Shown one piece after another: positions 1-8,304 of a stretch of DNA of 64,000 nucleotides (position 1 is its first letter; every line of letters starts with the position of its first letter). Origin of the DNA: an uncultured Clostridium sp. (lineage in GTDB: Bacteria; Bacillota; Clostridia; Lachnospirales; Lachnospiraceae). The DNA is taken from positions 26,054-90,053 of the forward strand of contig CAMWYJ010000009.1 in NCBI GenBank assembly GCA_947178445.1. Reading direction: 5' to 3'. The notes beneath the pieces were generated by a model that was not told the origin of the DNA, ran no database searches, and saw only the letters and a list, made by a program, of their open reading frames with translations. A program made the position numbers and the translations under genes.

Positions 1-58
1 CTTAAACAAAAGGAACCATCAGCCAAAAAGGGGATTTCCTGCTTCGTCTTATACATGT

Positions 59-691
59 CTAATGTACAAATATACTTATCACAACCAGCGCTAAAACCGC
101 CAATGTTATTACAACCAGTACATCCTGATAAGTCCCCTTCTTCTGAGGATTATACCATACTACATTTTCACTTTTTGTTTCCGGCTGCGGGTTTTCCTTT
201 TGCACTGCAGATTTTTCTCTTGCAGGTATTTCCTCCATTGCCTGTACCTGTTCGCTTTTCTCTGTCTGCTGCTCTGATTCCGTAATCGGAGAAGTGGTAT
301 TTTTACGATTTGACTCCGTATCATTTTTTGTATTGTCCTTCACCGGCTTCTCCTCATCGGATGGCACTTTCTCCGTTGATGTCTCCTGCTCTGGTTTTAC
401 AGAACCTTCTGTTGTCTTCTCTTCGGAATTTGCTTCAGTTCCCTCTGTTGTGGAAGCCGGAATACCATCTCCATTCGTATCATAGCCAAGCTCTTCATCA
501 AATTTTCCATTCAGGTAGTCCTGATATGCCTGACTGGCTCCACCCATATCCGGTGAATATCCATGTGCCGAAAGCCATGCTTTCGCCTGTTGCTTTTCCT
601 CTTCTGTATATGCATTCGCTGTAAGTGCCAGATTTAACACCACAACCAGCAATAATATCAATGTTCCCAGTACATATCGAATCTGTTTCAT
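59..691 (-). CDS. Membrane-anchored surface protein with acidic low-complexity linker
   Basis: A 210-aa protein of unknown function. Residues 1-27 look like a signal peptide ending in TANA. A short globular-looking stretch follows (about 28-75, containing AWLSAHGYSPDMGG). Residues about 77-175 are low complexity, rich in Glu, Thr, Ser and Lys. A hydrophobic helix sits at about 188-208 with almost nothing after it. The layout suggests export, with the body outside the cell and a C-terminal membrane anchor. The ATG at 691 has an AAGGAGAG ribosome binding site at good spacing. No neighbour on the same strand links it to a pathway. Real gene: likely. Function: unknown. Confidence 0.75.
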   Translation of the reverse strand: MKQIRYVLGTLILLLVVVLNLALTANAYTEEEKQQAKAWLSAHGYSPDMGGASQAYQDYLNGKFDEELGYDTNGDGIPASTTEGTEANSEEKTTEGSVKPEQETSTEKVPSDEEKPVKDNTKNDTESNRKNTTSPITESEQQTEKSEQVQAMEEIPAREKSAVQKENPQPETKSENVVWYNPQKKGTYQDVLVVITLAVLALVVISIFVH

Positions 692-692
692 T

Positions 693-959
693 CTAAATAA
701 CTCTCCTTGAACAATCTTTTGTCATATCTATATAAATTATTTTATCATGGATTTTTAAACTCAACAACTATATATTCACTTACACCTTGTCCAAGTCACT
801 GTCAAGTAATCGTTGGCAACTTTTTTTCATACAGATTTTCTTATGCCACCGGATCTCACTCCACTTGCATTTTGCCGCCTAAAATCCGGTCATTGCAAGT
901 AGCTTTTTGCGGTCTCTGCGTATTATTCCTTCCAATCCCACCATATATCTGGTTACCGG
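693..959. other. Gap without a recognised gene
   Basis: Between the first gene and the intron-like remnant no reading frame has a ribosome binding site or a recognisable product. The two short minus-strand frames reaching into 879-1144 overlap the intron-like sequence and are probably not genes. The segment may hold the rest of a deleted intron. Confidence 0.4.
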
Positions 960-1305
960 GTATTCATATCCTTTCCTGTCTTTCCCCTGAAGCCTGACAT
1001 ACACACCATCTGCCTCTTCTTCACAGCCTGATATGTGGGTAGGGGGCTCCCAAGGTAAGACACTAATCTTTCGTTCCACAACCTCTTGATTTGCAACTTC
1101 AGCTTACGTTTACTATTAGGGCTTTGGTTTGCAACCTTACCCACCTAATTGCCTTATCAAGTTTCTGTTCGTAGGCTCAAGAACTTTGCTACACCACTTC
1201 CTTCATCTATACCATTACTGGTACCGACTTGTGATTTACTACACTTGGCGGTAAAAACCTGTGACTGGACTTACACCAGCTAGATTAGTGCCATGCTTGG
1301 CACAC
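960..1305 (-). mobile_element. Group II intron 5' remnant (class C-like)
   Basis: Read on the minus strand, the segment begins GTGTGCC at 1305, the consensus start of group II introns, then shows domain-I-like sequence (a GGTGTAAGTCCAGTC stretch) and a GTAAACGTAAGCTGA stretch. It starts only a few bases after a hairpin terminator on the same strand, the preferred target of class C introns. No reverse transcriptase reading frame and no recognisable domain V are present, so it would be a dead 5' fragment. The 3' limit is uncertain. The identification rests on motif memory and position, not on a covariance search. Confidence 0.5.
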
Positions 1306-1311
1306 AAAGCG

Positions 1312-1355
1312 AAAGGCTATTTAAGATATATCAAACACATCTTAAATAGCCTTTT
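1312..1355 (-). terminator. Hairpin terminator behind the MazG/HhH pair
   Basis: AAAGGCTATTTAAGAT pairs with ATCTTAAATAGCCTTT across an 11-13 base loop. The hairpin lies about 70 bases past the stop of the helix-hairpin-helix gene and directly before the intron-like 5' end. T-runs occur on both strands, so it may work in both directions. Confidence 0.75.
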
Positions 1356-1423
1356 TCCTTTACACTAATTATCAAAGTTATGTCGAATTATACAATAACA
1401 CTCCCTTGTAATACCTATCCACA

Positions 1424-1903
1424 TCAAATTCTAATATCATCATTCAAACTCTCAATATAAGTCACCTCTTCAACTATATCTTCCTCACTTATATTACAAT
1501 GTAAATTCGAAGGTAAAGCAATCTGATGTGATTTCACACAATCACAAATATATACAGCGATATTAGCTTTATGCTCTCCAATACCTTTAAATAACATCAA
1601 ATTATTGACAATATTGTTTCTATCAACAAACACATTGATAGGATTCCCATCAAATTTATTTTTTACAGTTACTAAAGACTCTGCTAAATATTGTGACATT
1701 TTTTTTGGAAATCTATGTAATACTGTTGGAAACGTCATTGCAATATATATATCTTCGTAAGAAAAAAATTTAAAGTTTTTTTGGACCTCTAATCTATCTA
1801 ACAGTACAGAAACATTTCTAATTACAACTTTACTATTTTGGGATTGATTCATAATAGTGACCCACAATAACACCAACGACTGTACAAAATTTATTTTCCC
1901 CAC
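1424..1903 (-). CDS. Small helix-hairpin-helix (EndoIII-like fold) protein
   Basis: A 159-aa protein. Around residues 95-118 the segment LMLFKGIGEHKANIA matches the helix-hairpin-helix of endonuclease III/MutY-type glycosylases (LxGIGxxKA), and the preceding helices fit the same fold. I do not see the catalytic Lys/Asp pair or an iron-sulfur cysteine cluster, so it may bind DNA without being a standard glycosylase. The frame opens with GTG at 1903, inside the last codons of the MazG-like gene (13-base overlap), implying translational coupling; an internal ATG at residue 18 lacks a ribosome binding site. The pairing with a nucleotide pyrophosphohydrolase hints at nucleotide or DNA quality control, or defence. 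Function is inference. Confidence 0.6.
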   Translation of the reverse strand: MGKINFVQSLVLLWVTIMNQSQNSKVVIRNVSVLLDRLEVQKNFKFFSYEDIYIAMTFPTVLHRFPKKMSQYLAESLVTVKNKFDGNPINVFVDRNNIVNNLMLFKGIGEHKANIAVYICDCVKSHQIALPSNLHCNISEEDIVEEVTYIESLNDDIRI

Positions 1904-2253
1904 CTTCTTTCGATATTTATCTTTTCTTTTTCATAAATCGCTTCATACAAATTAACTCCAACCAAATTACTTAATGCAATTAAAACAATTAAAACATCCG
2001 CTAATTCACCCTTAACAGAATCATAGTTTTCAACCCTGCTATAATCGATGCCTAATCCACTTTGTTCCTTTCTTACTGCCTTCGCTAATTCTCCTACTTC
2101 TTCGACTAACAATAATATTTTATCTTCAACACTATCACTTTGAAACCCTCTAAGTGATAATACCTTATCAAAATACGTTTGAAAATCAGACAAAGTCATT
2201 TTTGCATTCATACTATCAAACAGCATATGTTGTTCATTATTATATACCTTCAT
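1891..2253 (-). CDS. MazG-like nucleotide pyrophosphohydrolase
   Basis: A 120-aa protein of the all-alpha NTP pyrophosphohydrolase (MazG-like) superfamily, which hydrolyses nucleoside triphosphates to monophosphate plus pyrophosphate. The metal-binding pattern is visible: EEVGELAKAVR followed about 30 residues later by GELADVLIVLIAL. The length fits single-domain members. The ATG at 2253 has GAGGAGG eight bases upstream and is preferred over an earlier ATG at 2274. The downstream helix-hairpin-helix gene overlaps its end, so the two are one transcription unit. The natural substrate cannot be read from sequence. Confidence 0.8.
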   Translation of the reverse strand: MKVYNNEQHMLFDSMNAKMTLSDFQTYFDKVLSLRGFQSDSVEDKILLLVEEVGELAKAVRKEQSGLGIDYSRVENYDSVKGELADVLIVLIALSNLVGVNLYEAIYEKEKINIERRWGK

Positions 2254-2359
2254 ATTTTCACCTCCTCGTATCATTATTATTTTTAATTATCCATATTTAC
2301 TCAATACTAACAAACAATTGCATTGTTTGGTTTGTGTCCAGACCTGGTGAGATTTTTAA

Positions 2360-2388
2360 TTGTCATTTTCTCCAAAATATAGTATAGT
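2360..2388 (+). promoter_or_regulatory. Sigma-A type promoter for the HD hydrolase gene
   Basis: TTGTCA (2360-2365), a 17-base spacer and TATAGT (2383-2388) lie 30 bases before the start codon of the HD-domain gene. Confidence 0.65.
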
Positions 2389-2417
2389 TAGTTCAAAAGA
2401 CTAGGGAGGTTACCCTT

Positions 2418-2876
2418 ATGCTTGAAAAAGCCATCGAGATTGCAGTAGAAGCACATAGAGGACAGATTGACAAAGCTGGGAAAATCTATATTCTTCATCC
2501 AATGCGGGTCATGCTGCGTGGACAGAATGAGACGGAACAGATTGTTGGAATTTTACATGACGTAATAGAGGATACTCCCATTACCATTGAAATGCTTCAA
2601 AAAGAAGGCTTTTCCAAGGAAGTATTATCCGCTCTTTCCTGTATCACTAAGGAAAAGGGAGAGGAATACGGACATTTTATTGACCGGGTGCTGACCAACC
2701 CGCTGGCAACCCAGATAAAGCTATATGACATTGAAGATAATTTAAACCGTGACCGTATTCCATTTCCAACGAAAACGGATGAAGCACGGTTTGCAAAATA
2801 CCAGAAATATCATGCAGTGATCATAGACAAGCTGAAAGACTTCCAGAATAACGGTATCTACACAGTCAATTTATAA
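2418..2876 (+). CDS. Small HD-domain (SpoT/Mesh1-like) phosphohydrolase
   Basis: A 152-aa stand-alone HD hydrolase resembling the hydrolase domain of RelA/SpoT proteins. The pattern is clear: AVEAHRGQIDKAGKIYILHPMRV at the N-terminus, then LHDVIEDTPIT carrying the HD metal site at about residue 48, and IKLYDIEDNL later. Members of this group are annotated as guanosine polyphosphate pyrophosphohydrolases or Mesh1-like enzymes, but many have unproven substrates. No synthetase domain is present. AGGGAGG precedes the ATG at 2418. It is a single gene facing away from the MazG-like pair. Confidence 0.8.
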   Translation: MLEKAIEIAVEAHRGQIDKAGKIYILHPMRVMLRGQNETEQIVGILHDVIEDTPITIEMLQKEGFSKEVLSALSCITKEKGEEYGHFIDRVLTNPLATQIKLYDIEDNLNRDRIPFPTKTDEARFAKYQKYHAVIIDKLKDFQNNGIYTVNL

Positions 2877-2936
2877 CGTTGACCGAAGTTACTGTATTTT
2901 AAGCAATCGGTTAAAACAGCACCATTTTTTGCGCAG

Positions 2937-4139
2937 CTATTTCTTATAGAAGCTGCCTCTCTTTACCGCATCACTTCCAAAACGCTCCCGTATGGAATCT
3001 AATGCATGATCCAGATTCTTAAGCTTCTCATGGCTTTCCATATCAAAGAGATTCAATTGCCGCACACCGGCATCTGTTACTTTATTTGCAGTCACACCAA
3101 TCAACCGGATTGGCGAACCATCCCATAGCTCATCAAACAGCTCACATGCGATTTTGAAACATTCGTCCGTCACATCTGTCGGTGACAGCAACGTTCTTTG
3201 ATGCCTTTTTACCACAAAATTACTGTCCTTTAATTCCACAGATAACACCACTGCCTGCACCTCATCCTTTCGCATTCTTTTGCATACCGATTCACACAGG
3301 CTCATTATCGTATGATAAGCATCCTCCGCATCCTTTATATCGTAGGGAATCGTTGTGGAATTCCCATATCCCTTCTGCACACTCTCCGTGCGGTCTCCTA
3401 ATGTCAGATCAATACCATTGGCAAAATTATAAATGACCTCCCCATGGCTTTTCAAATGGGATTTTAAGACATCCAAATCACTTACCGCAATATCCCCGAT
3501 TGTATGAATCCCCAGGTCATGCAGCCTATCTGCCGTGGAGTGCCCTACGTAAAACAGATCCTCCACAGGAAGCGGCCACATTTTTTCCTGGATTTCCTCG
3601 GGAAACAGGGTATGCACCTTGTCTGGCTTAGTAAAATCGCTTGCCATTTTTGCCAGCAGCCGGTTGGAGGAAATACCGATATTTACTGTAAATCCCAGCG
3701 TATCCTTGATTTCATCCTTAAGCTTACCTGCAAATGCAACCGGCTCCCCATACAGGGCATAGGTTCCTGACATATCAAGAAACGCCTCATCAATGGAATA
3801 CTGGTCCACCACCGGCGCATATTTTGAAAACAGCACCATCAGCTCCCGGGAGCATTGCCGATAATAGCTATGATGCGGCGTATAGGATATCAGAGTCGGA
3901 CATTTTTTCATGGCTGACACCACCGGCTCCCCGGTTCGTATGCCGTATTTCTTCGCAGATTGAGATTTTGCCAGTACCACGCCATGCCGTTTTGAAATAT
4001 CTCCTCCAATAATCGCATCCTGCAAGCGGATATCTTCCGTCTCCCCTAATTCACGCATACGATATAACGCCTCCCAACTCAGGAAGGCGTTATTTACATC
4101 AATATGAAAATATACGGTATTACGTTTATTCATTTCCAT
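2937..4139 (-). CDS. Y-family DNA polymerase (DinB/Pol IV-like)
   Basis: A 400-aa translesion DNA polymerase. The N-terminal FHIDVNNAF carries the first metal ligand, and YSIDEAFLDMSG near residue 115 carries the palm-domain acidic pair. NIGISSNRLLAKMASDFTKPD is typical of the fingers/palm of this family, followed by an HhH region and the little-finger domain. Near the C-terminus QLNLFDM is a beta-clamp-binding motif. The length is somewhat above E. coli Pol IV and fits clostridial forms. A weak GGAG precedes ATG 4139. It lies downstream of the NUDIX gene on the same strand (about 20 bases), so the two may be cotranscribed. Confidence 0.9.
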   Translation of the reverse strand: MEMNKRNTVYFHIDVNNAFLSWEALYRMRELGETEDIRLQDAIIGGDISKRHGVVLAKSQSAKKYGIRTGEPVVSAMKKCPTLISYTPHHSYYRQCSRELMVLFSKYAPVVDQYSIDEAFLDMSGTYALYGEPVAFAGKLKDEIKDTLGFTVNIGISSNRLLAKMASDFTKPDKVHTLFPEEIQEKMWPLPVEDLFYVGHSTADRLHDLGIHTIGDIAVSDLDVLKSHLKSHGEVIYNFANGIDLTLGDRTESVQKGYGNSTTIPYDIKDAEDAYHTIMSLCESVCKRMRKDEVQAVVLSVELKDSNFVVKRHQRTLLSPTDVTDECFKIACELFDELWDGSPIRLIGVTANKVTDAGVRQLNLFDMESHEKLKNLDHALDSIRERFGSDAVKRGSFYKK

Positions 4140-4160
4140 TTCATCTCCACATATATCATC

Positions 4161-4691
4161 CTATAAATATTTCGATGCATAGGTTAAAATTCCAGCCACC
4201 GTCTTAGCATCCGTCATTTTGCCCTCATAGATTAGCTGTTTTAAGTCCTCGATATCCCAAACCTCCACATCCACTTCCTCATCGGGATCTAGATTTTGAT
4301 GTGTCTTTGTAAGGTTCCTCGCAAGATATAAATCAATCTTCTCGTTACAAAATGCCACCGTGGTATTAACGGTAAGCAGATACTCAAAATCTTCCGTAAA
4401 ATATCCTGTCTCCTCCTCTAATTCCCGTTTCGCACACTCCAGAGTCGGTTCTCCCGGTGCATCCAGCTTACCGGCTGGAAGCTCTAAAGTAAAACGATCT
4501 AATGCATTCCTGTACTGTCGCACCATCAAAAGCTTGCCTTCCTCATTCACGGCCACCACGGCAGCAGCACCGTCATGATGTATGTAATCCCATTCTTCTT
4601 CAATTCCATTTGCAATCACTGTATCTTTATAAAGAGTAAGCACCGTACCCTTTGCTCTTACTTCTCTTTTTAAACGCTTTACCGGTTCCAT
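4161..4691 (-). CDS. NUDIX hydrolase (ADP-ribose pyrophosphatase-like)
   Basis: A 176-aa NUDIX enzyme. The box is visible as AGKLD...GEPTLECAKRELEEETGY, with one residue more than the textbook spacing, as is common in clostridial ADP-ribose pyrophosphatases. The flanking ELPAGKLD and VRQYRNALDRFTLELPAG are typical of the ADP-ribose group. The start at 4691 is chosen because GAAGGAGG lies just upstream; an upstream in-frame start at 4730 has none. The likely role is hydrolysis of ADP-ribose or related nucleotide sugars in the cytoplasm. The exact substrate is inferred from family resemblance. Confidence 0.85.
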   Translation of the reverse strand: MEPVKRLKREVRAKGTVLTLYKDTVIANGIEEEWDYIHHDGAAAVVAVNEEGKLLMVRQYRNALDRFTLELPAGKLDAPGEPTLECAKRELEEETGYFTEDFEYLLTVNTTVAFCNEKIDLYLARNLTKTHQNLDPDEEVDVEVWDIEDLKQLIYEGKMTDAKTVAGILTYASKYL

Positions 4692-4882
4692 TTCATATCC
4701 TCCTTCAAAAATTGATATTCGATATGCCATCCATTCTATAAGTGTTCCTATTATACTCTATTTTGCAAAACATGCCAATATAAAAACATGGATTTCCTGC
4801 AGAAGTGTTTCCGCTTCCAATGCTTATGCCTATGGGAATAACACGCAGCAAACATCCAAAAACAGCAGCTCCAACCTCAGTA

Positions 4883-7411
4883 TTAAAAAAATCCATATTT
4901 TCTCTTCACACGTGAGAGCTTCTCCAAAACCGGTCCTGCGCTAACTAACAAAAACGCAGCCGTTGATACGCCATGCACTGCATCAAACGGCAGTCCCGCA
5001 GCACAAGCAGCTGCTAACATCGTTAAAGTGACATTATCTTGATACATAATAACGGAGGCAGGATTCATAATTCCACCATATAAGAGAACCACCGCCAAAA
5101 AACCAAAAATGCAAAGTCCCACTCTCTTTTGCCATGTAACCGGTGTGTCCTGCCGGAACAAAACCCCTGCCACCAAACCAAGCATCCCCATCGCAAACAT
5201 CTGCCATGGTGTCCAGGGACCCTGCCCAAAGAAAATATCAGATACCATCATTGACATAGCGCCTACCAAAAATCCTGTCTCTCCTCCTAAACCCACACCC
5301 GATAAGATTACCAACGCTGCCATTGGCTTCACGCTTGGAAGCATATAAAAGGCTCCCCTTGCCGCCACCGTAATTGCCGACAGCACCGCCACAACCATAA
5401 CCTCACGGACTTTGGGACTGCGTTTTTCAAACCCGAGGAAAAAAGAGGCAAGCGCTTCAAATAGGAGCAGCATGGCAATAAAATAGTATTTCCGCTGCTG
5501 CAAAAGAGTTTCCCCAATGTAAATCGTAACCGGCATTAAGATCAGAAAAATGAAAAATGAAAGTCTTTCCGGTTTTGCCAGTCCGCTCTTTTGCTCTTCC
5601 CCTTTTGGGAAATCTACCAGTTCACTCGCCTGTTCTTCTCTCTTTGGGGAACCTACCAACCCGCTCTCCTGTTCTTCCCTCTTTTTTGGTTCTGCCAGCT
5701 TATCCTCCCATTCCCTGTGTTCCTCCGATGCTATCACATCCTCCATAACCACCGCCTCTGGGATATATGTCTTGCATATTCTGTGAACGCTTGTGGTGTA
5801 AAACATATTCTGCGTAAGAAAGGCACGTTTTTCCTGTAGGGCAACGACATATCCATCAAAAAACATTCCACAGATATCCGCATACCGGGCTGCAAATTCC
5901 ACATCATGGCTCACGAAACAAATCGTCTTCCCCTGCCCGGCAAAGGACAACAAAATATTTCCCAGCTCCTCTTTTGCAGCATAGTCAAGCCCCTTTCCCG
6001 GTTCATCTAACAGTAAGACATCCACATCCGCCAGCCAGAGTTTTGCCAAAGCAAGCCGCTGCAGCTCTCCACCAGACAGATCAAATGGATGCTGCATTAA
6101 AACACCTTCTAATCCACATGCTTTCGTGACTGCTCCTAATTTTGCACATTGCTGCATATCAGTCTCCCCAGCACTTTCCTTATCACTAATGCCAACAAAA
6201 CCTGATTTTCCGGCTGCCGCCTCCAATTCCTCTTTTACAGTTTTTCCTGCAAACATCGCCTGCGGATTTTGCGGCATCCATCCAACCGTCAAATCTGTAT
6301 TTCTAACTTTTCCCCGATATGGCATTAATACCCCGGCAAGCACCTTCAAGAGAGTGGATTTACCAGCACCGTTTCCCCCAAGAAGGGCTGTGATTTTCCC
6401 CTGCTCCAATGCAATATCACATTCCTTTAAAATATCTCTGCCATTCCTCTCATACCGGAAACACAACTCTGTTCCGGATAAAGCAGTTTTATCTGTCTGC
6501 TTTCCCGTTTTTTTGCCTGCATGCTTTCCCGTTATCTCTTTTTTTATCTCATTACCTTCGGTTTTTGCTTCCGGCTTTGCATAAAACCCTGCCATCCACT
6601 GACTGCCTTCTTTTACATTCAGCGGCACCTGTCCTGTTCCCGCAAACTCACAAAACAGCTTTGCTGAAGTTGGAAGCGCCTGATACATTGGATGTCGGCT
6701 CTCATATAGGTAAGTCACAGCATCACGAGGTGTACCTGCAAACACAATCTCCCCTTTATCCATAACCATTACACGGTCACAAAGGGAAAATACCTCCTCT
6801 AACCGATGTTCTGTCATAACAATCGTAGTGCCGAGCTCTCTGTTAATTTTCTGAATCATCAAAAAGAACGTAGCTGCTGCAATCGGATCAAGCTGGCTGG
6901 AGGGTTCGTCCAAAATCAAAAGCTCCGGATTCATCACCATAACAGATGCCAGATTGACCAACTGCCTCTGCCCTCCTGACAATGCGGATATGGATTCCTG
7001 ATAAATGCCGGACAATCCGAAATATTCCGTAACCTCTGCTATCTTTTGCTGCATAACCTTTTGTGGATAGCCCAGGCTTTCCAATCCAAATGCCAACTCA
7101 TGCCAGACTTTATCCGTTGCTGCCGCCGATTCCGGATTCTGCCTTACATAACCAATCTTTGCTACCTGGTCCCATGGTGTCATATCCTCCAAACGGATAT
7201 CTCCATAAAAAATCTCTGCATTCCCGCTTCGGAAACCCTGTGGAGAATACTCCGGCTTTAAATGTCTTAGCAGTGTCGTCTTTCCACATCCTGATTGCCC
7301 AATTACCAAAAGAATCTCTCCCTTGATTACATCAAAAGACAAATTTTTTAAGCCGAAGCCTGACGGTTCACCATATGCAAATGTTAAATTGCGGACCTTA
7401 ACCTGTTCCAT
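4883..7411 (-). CDS. ECF transporter fusion: two ATPase domains plus S-component
   Basis: An 842-aa fusion. The first ATPase has Walker A GQSGCGKTT, signature LSGGQRQ and Walker B LLILDEPSSQLD. The second has GGNGAGKST, LSGGELQR and VLLLDEPGKGLD. After an acidic linker with three degenerate repeats (about 570-625), residues about 630-842 form five or six hydrophobic segments like an ECF substrate-binding S-component. Ordinary ECF systems keep these parts as separate proteins, so one chain joins EcfA, EcfA' and S. The ATG at 7411 lies inside the end of ecfT (28-base overlap), with GAGGAG upstream. The operon begins at a cobalamin riboswitch, so the substrate is probably cobalamin or a precursor; that is inference. 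Confidence 0.88.
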   Translation of the reverse strand: MEQVKVRNLTFAYGEPSGFGLKNLSFDVIKGEILLVIGQSGCGKTTLLRHLKPEYSPQGFRSGNAEIFYGDIRLEDMTPWDQVAKIGYVRQNPESAAATDKVWHELAFGLESLGYPQKVMQQKIAEVTEYFGLSGIYQESISALSGGQRQLVNLASVMVMNPELLILDEPSSQLDPIAAATFFLMIQKINRELGTTIVMTEHRLEEVFSLCDRVMVMDKGEIVFAGTPRDAVTYLYESRHPMYQALPTSAKLFCEFAGTGQVPLNVKEGSQWMAGFYAKPEAKTEGNEIKKEITGKHAGKKTGKQTDKTALSGTELCFRYERNGRDILKECDIALEQGKITALLGGNGAGKSTLLKVLAGVLMPYRGKVRNTDLTVGWMPQNPQAMFAGKTVKEELEAAAGKSGFVGISDKESAGETDMQQCAKLGAVTKACGLEGVLMQHPFDLSGGELQRLALAKLWLADVDVLLLDEPGKGLDYAAKEELGNILLSFAGQGKTICFVSHDVEFAARYADICGMFFDGYVVALQEKRAFLTQNMFYTTSVHRICKTYIPEAVVMEDVIASEEHREWEDKLAEPKKREEQESGLVGSPKREEQASELVDFPKGEEQKSGLAKPERLSFFIFLILMPVTIYIGETLLQQRKYYFIAMLLLFEALASFFLGFEKRSPKVREVMVVAVLSAITVAARGAFYMLPSVKPMAALVILSGVGLGGETGFLVGAMSMMVSDIFFGQGPWTPWQMFAMGMLGLVAGVLFRQDTPVTWQKRVGLCIFGFLAVVLLYGGIMNPASVIMYQDNVTLTMLAAACAAGLPFDAVHGVSTAAFLLVSAGPVLEKLSRVKRKYGFF

Positions 7412-8268
7412 CTTCTCTCCTCAAACAGCTCCATAAAAACAGGAGTTAAACACATCACAAAATATACCAAATACACACTTACCGAATATATGCCAAAACC
7501 AGCCCCTTCGATATATGGATAATAATTCCATTCCACACCACCCAAAATACCGGCAGCCACGAGATAAAAAATCTCAAATCCAAGAACAATACACATTCTC
7601 CCATCCCGCCTTGTAAACCGGTACACGGCAAACACAGTCCTTCCCTCTAAGCCATATCCTCTTCCCTTCATGCTGTCAGCAGTTTCCACTGCATCCTCCA
7701 ATGCCCATGTAATCAGAACAGACAGGTTTTCAATTCCACTTTTGATTCTCTGCAGCTGCGATTTAAAAATACCCTGTTGCTCCTTAGAGGAATGCCTTCT
7801 GGCAGAGCGGATTTCCAAAAGCTTTCTTTGCGTTTTAGGAATAAACCCCAGCACCATAGACAGCAGTAACCCAAACACTGGAAATGTCCTTCCAAACAGA
7901 TACACAATCTTGTCACTGGTTATCACCTCATTCATACACCGGAACCAGAGTAACACGGCTCCTAACATACAGGCGGCACCAATTCCATAGCAAACGGATT
8001 CCAATGTCAGTACATTTCCTGTTGGCAGATAGGCTAGGACCGTAACACCCTGATGGCTGAATGCCGGGTTTAACACAGCTGTAAATACCATCAGCCCAAA
8101 CAGTCCGGACATTCTCTTCCCCGCTCTTTCCCAGCCAAACAATAAAACCGTATACGTCCCTGCACCAACCATGCTGATGATCAGGCACACGGGATGATTC
8201 CAAAACATTCCCAGTCCGATTACGGCACAAAAAAATATGAAATTCACAACTGGATGATATTGCTCCAT
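7384..8268 (-). CDS. ecfT: ECF transporter transmembrane component EcfT
   Basis: A 294-aa membrane protein of the EcfT/CbiQ family, the scaffold coupling ATPases to the S-component. Several hydrophobic segments lie in the N-terminal half. The cytoplasmic coupling helices are visible as LEIRSARRHSS and ADSMKGRGYGLEGR, matching the two Ala-Arg-Gly-type motifs of the family. Its gene overlaps the next gene (ATPase-ATPase-S fusion), implying coupled translation. AGGAG precedes ATG 8268. It sits in the cobalamin-riboswitch operon. Confidence 0.88.
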   Translation of the reverse strand: MEQYHPVVNFIFFCAVIGLGMFWNHPVCLIISMVGAGTYTVLLFGWERAGKRMSGLFGLMVFTAVLNPAFSHQGVTVLAYLPTGNVLTLESVCYGIGAACMLGAVLLWFRCMNEVITSDKIVYLFGRTFPVFGLLLSMVLGFIPKTQRKLLEIRSARRHSSKEQQGIFKSQLQRIKSGIENLSVLITWALEDAVETADSMKGRGYGLEGRTVFAVYRFTRRDGRMCIVLGFEIFYLVAAGILGGVEWNYYPYIEGAGFGIYSVSVYLVYFVMCLTPVFMELFEERRWNRLRSAI

Positions 8269-8304
8269 GTCTCCGCTCCTATATCAAACATACGATATCC
8301 CGGT

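Noticed and set aside
879..1144. Two short minus-strand frames near the intron remnant
   Set aside because: They overlap each other in different frames and lie in intron-like sequence without ribosome binding sites.
4705..4896. 63-codon frame overlapping the end of the ECF fusion gene
   Set aside because: No good ribosome binding site, no recognisable product, and it runs into the start of the NUDIX gene.
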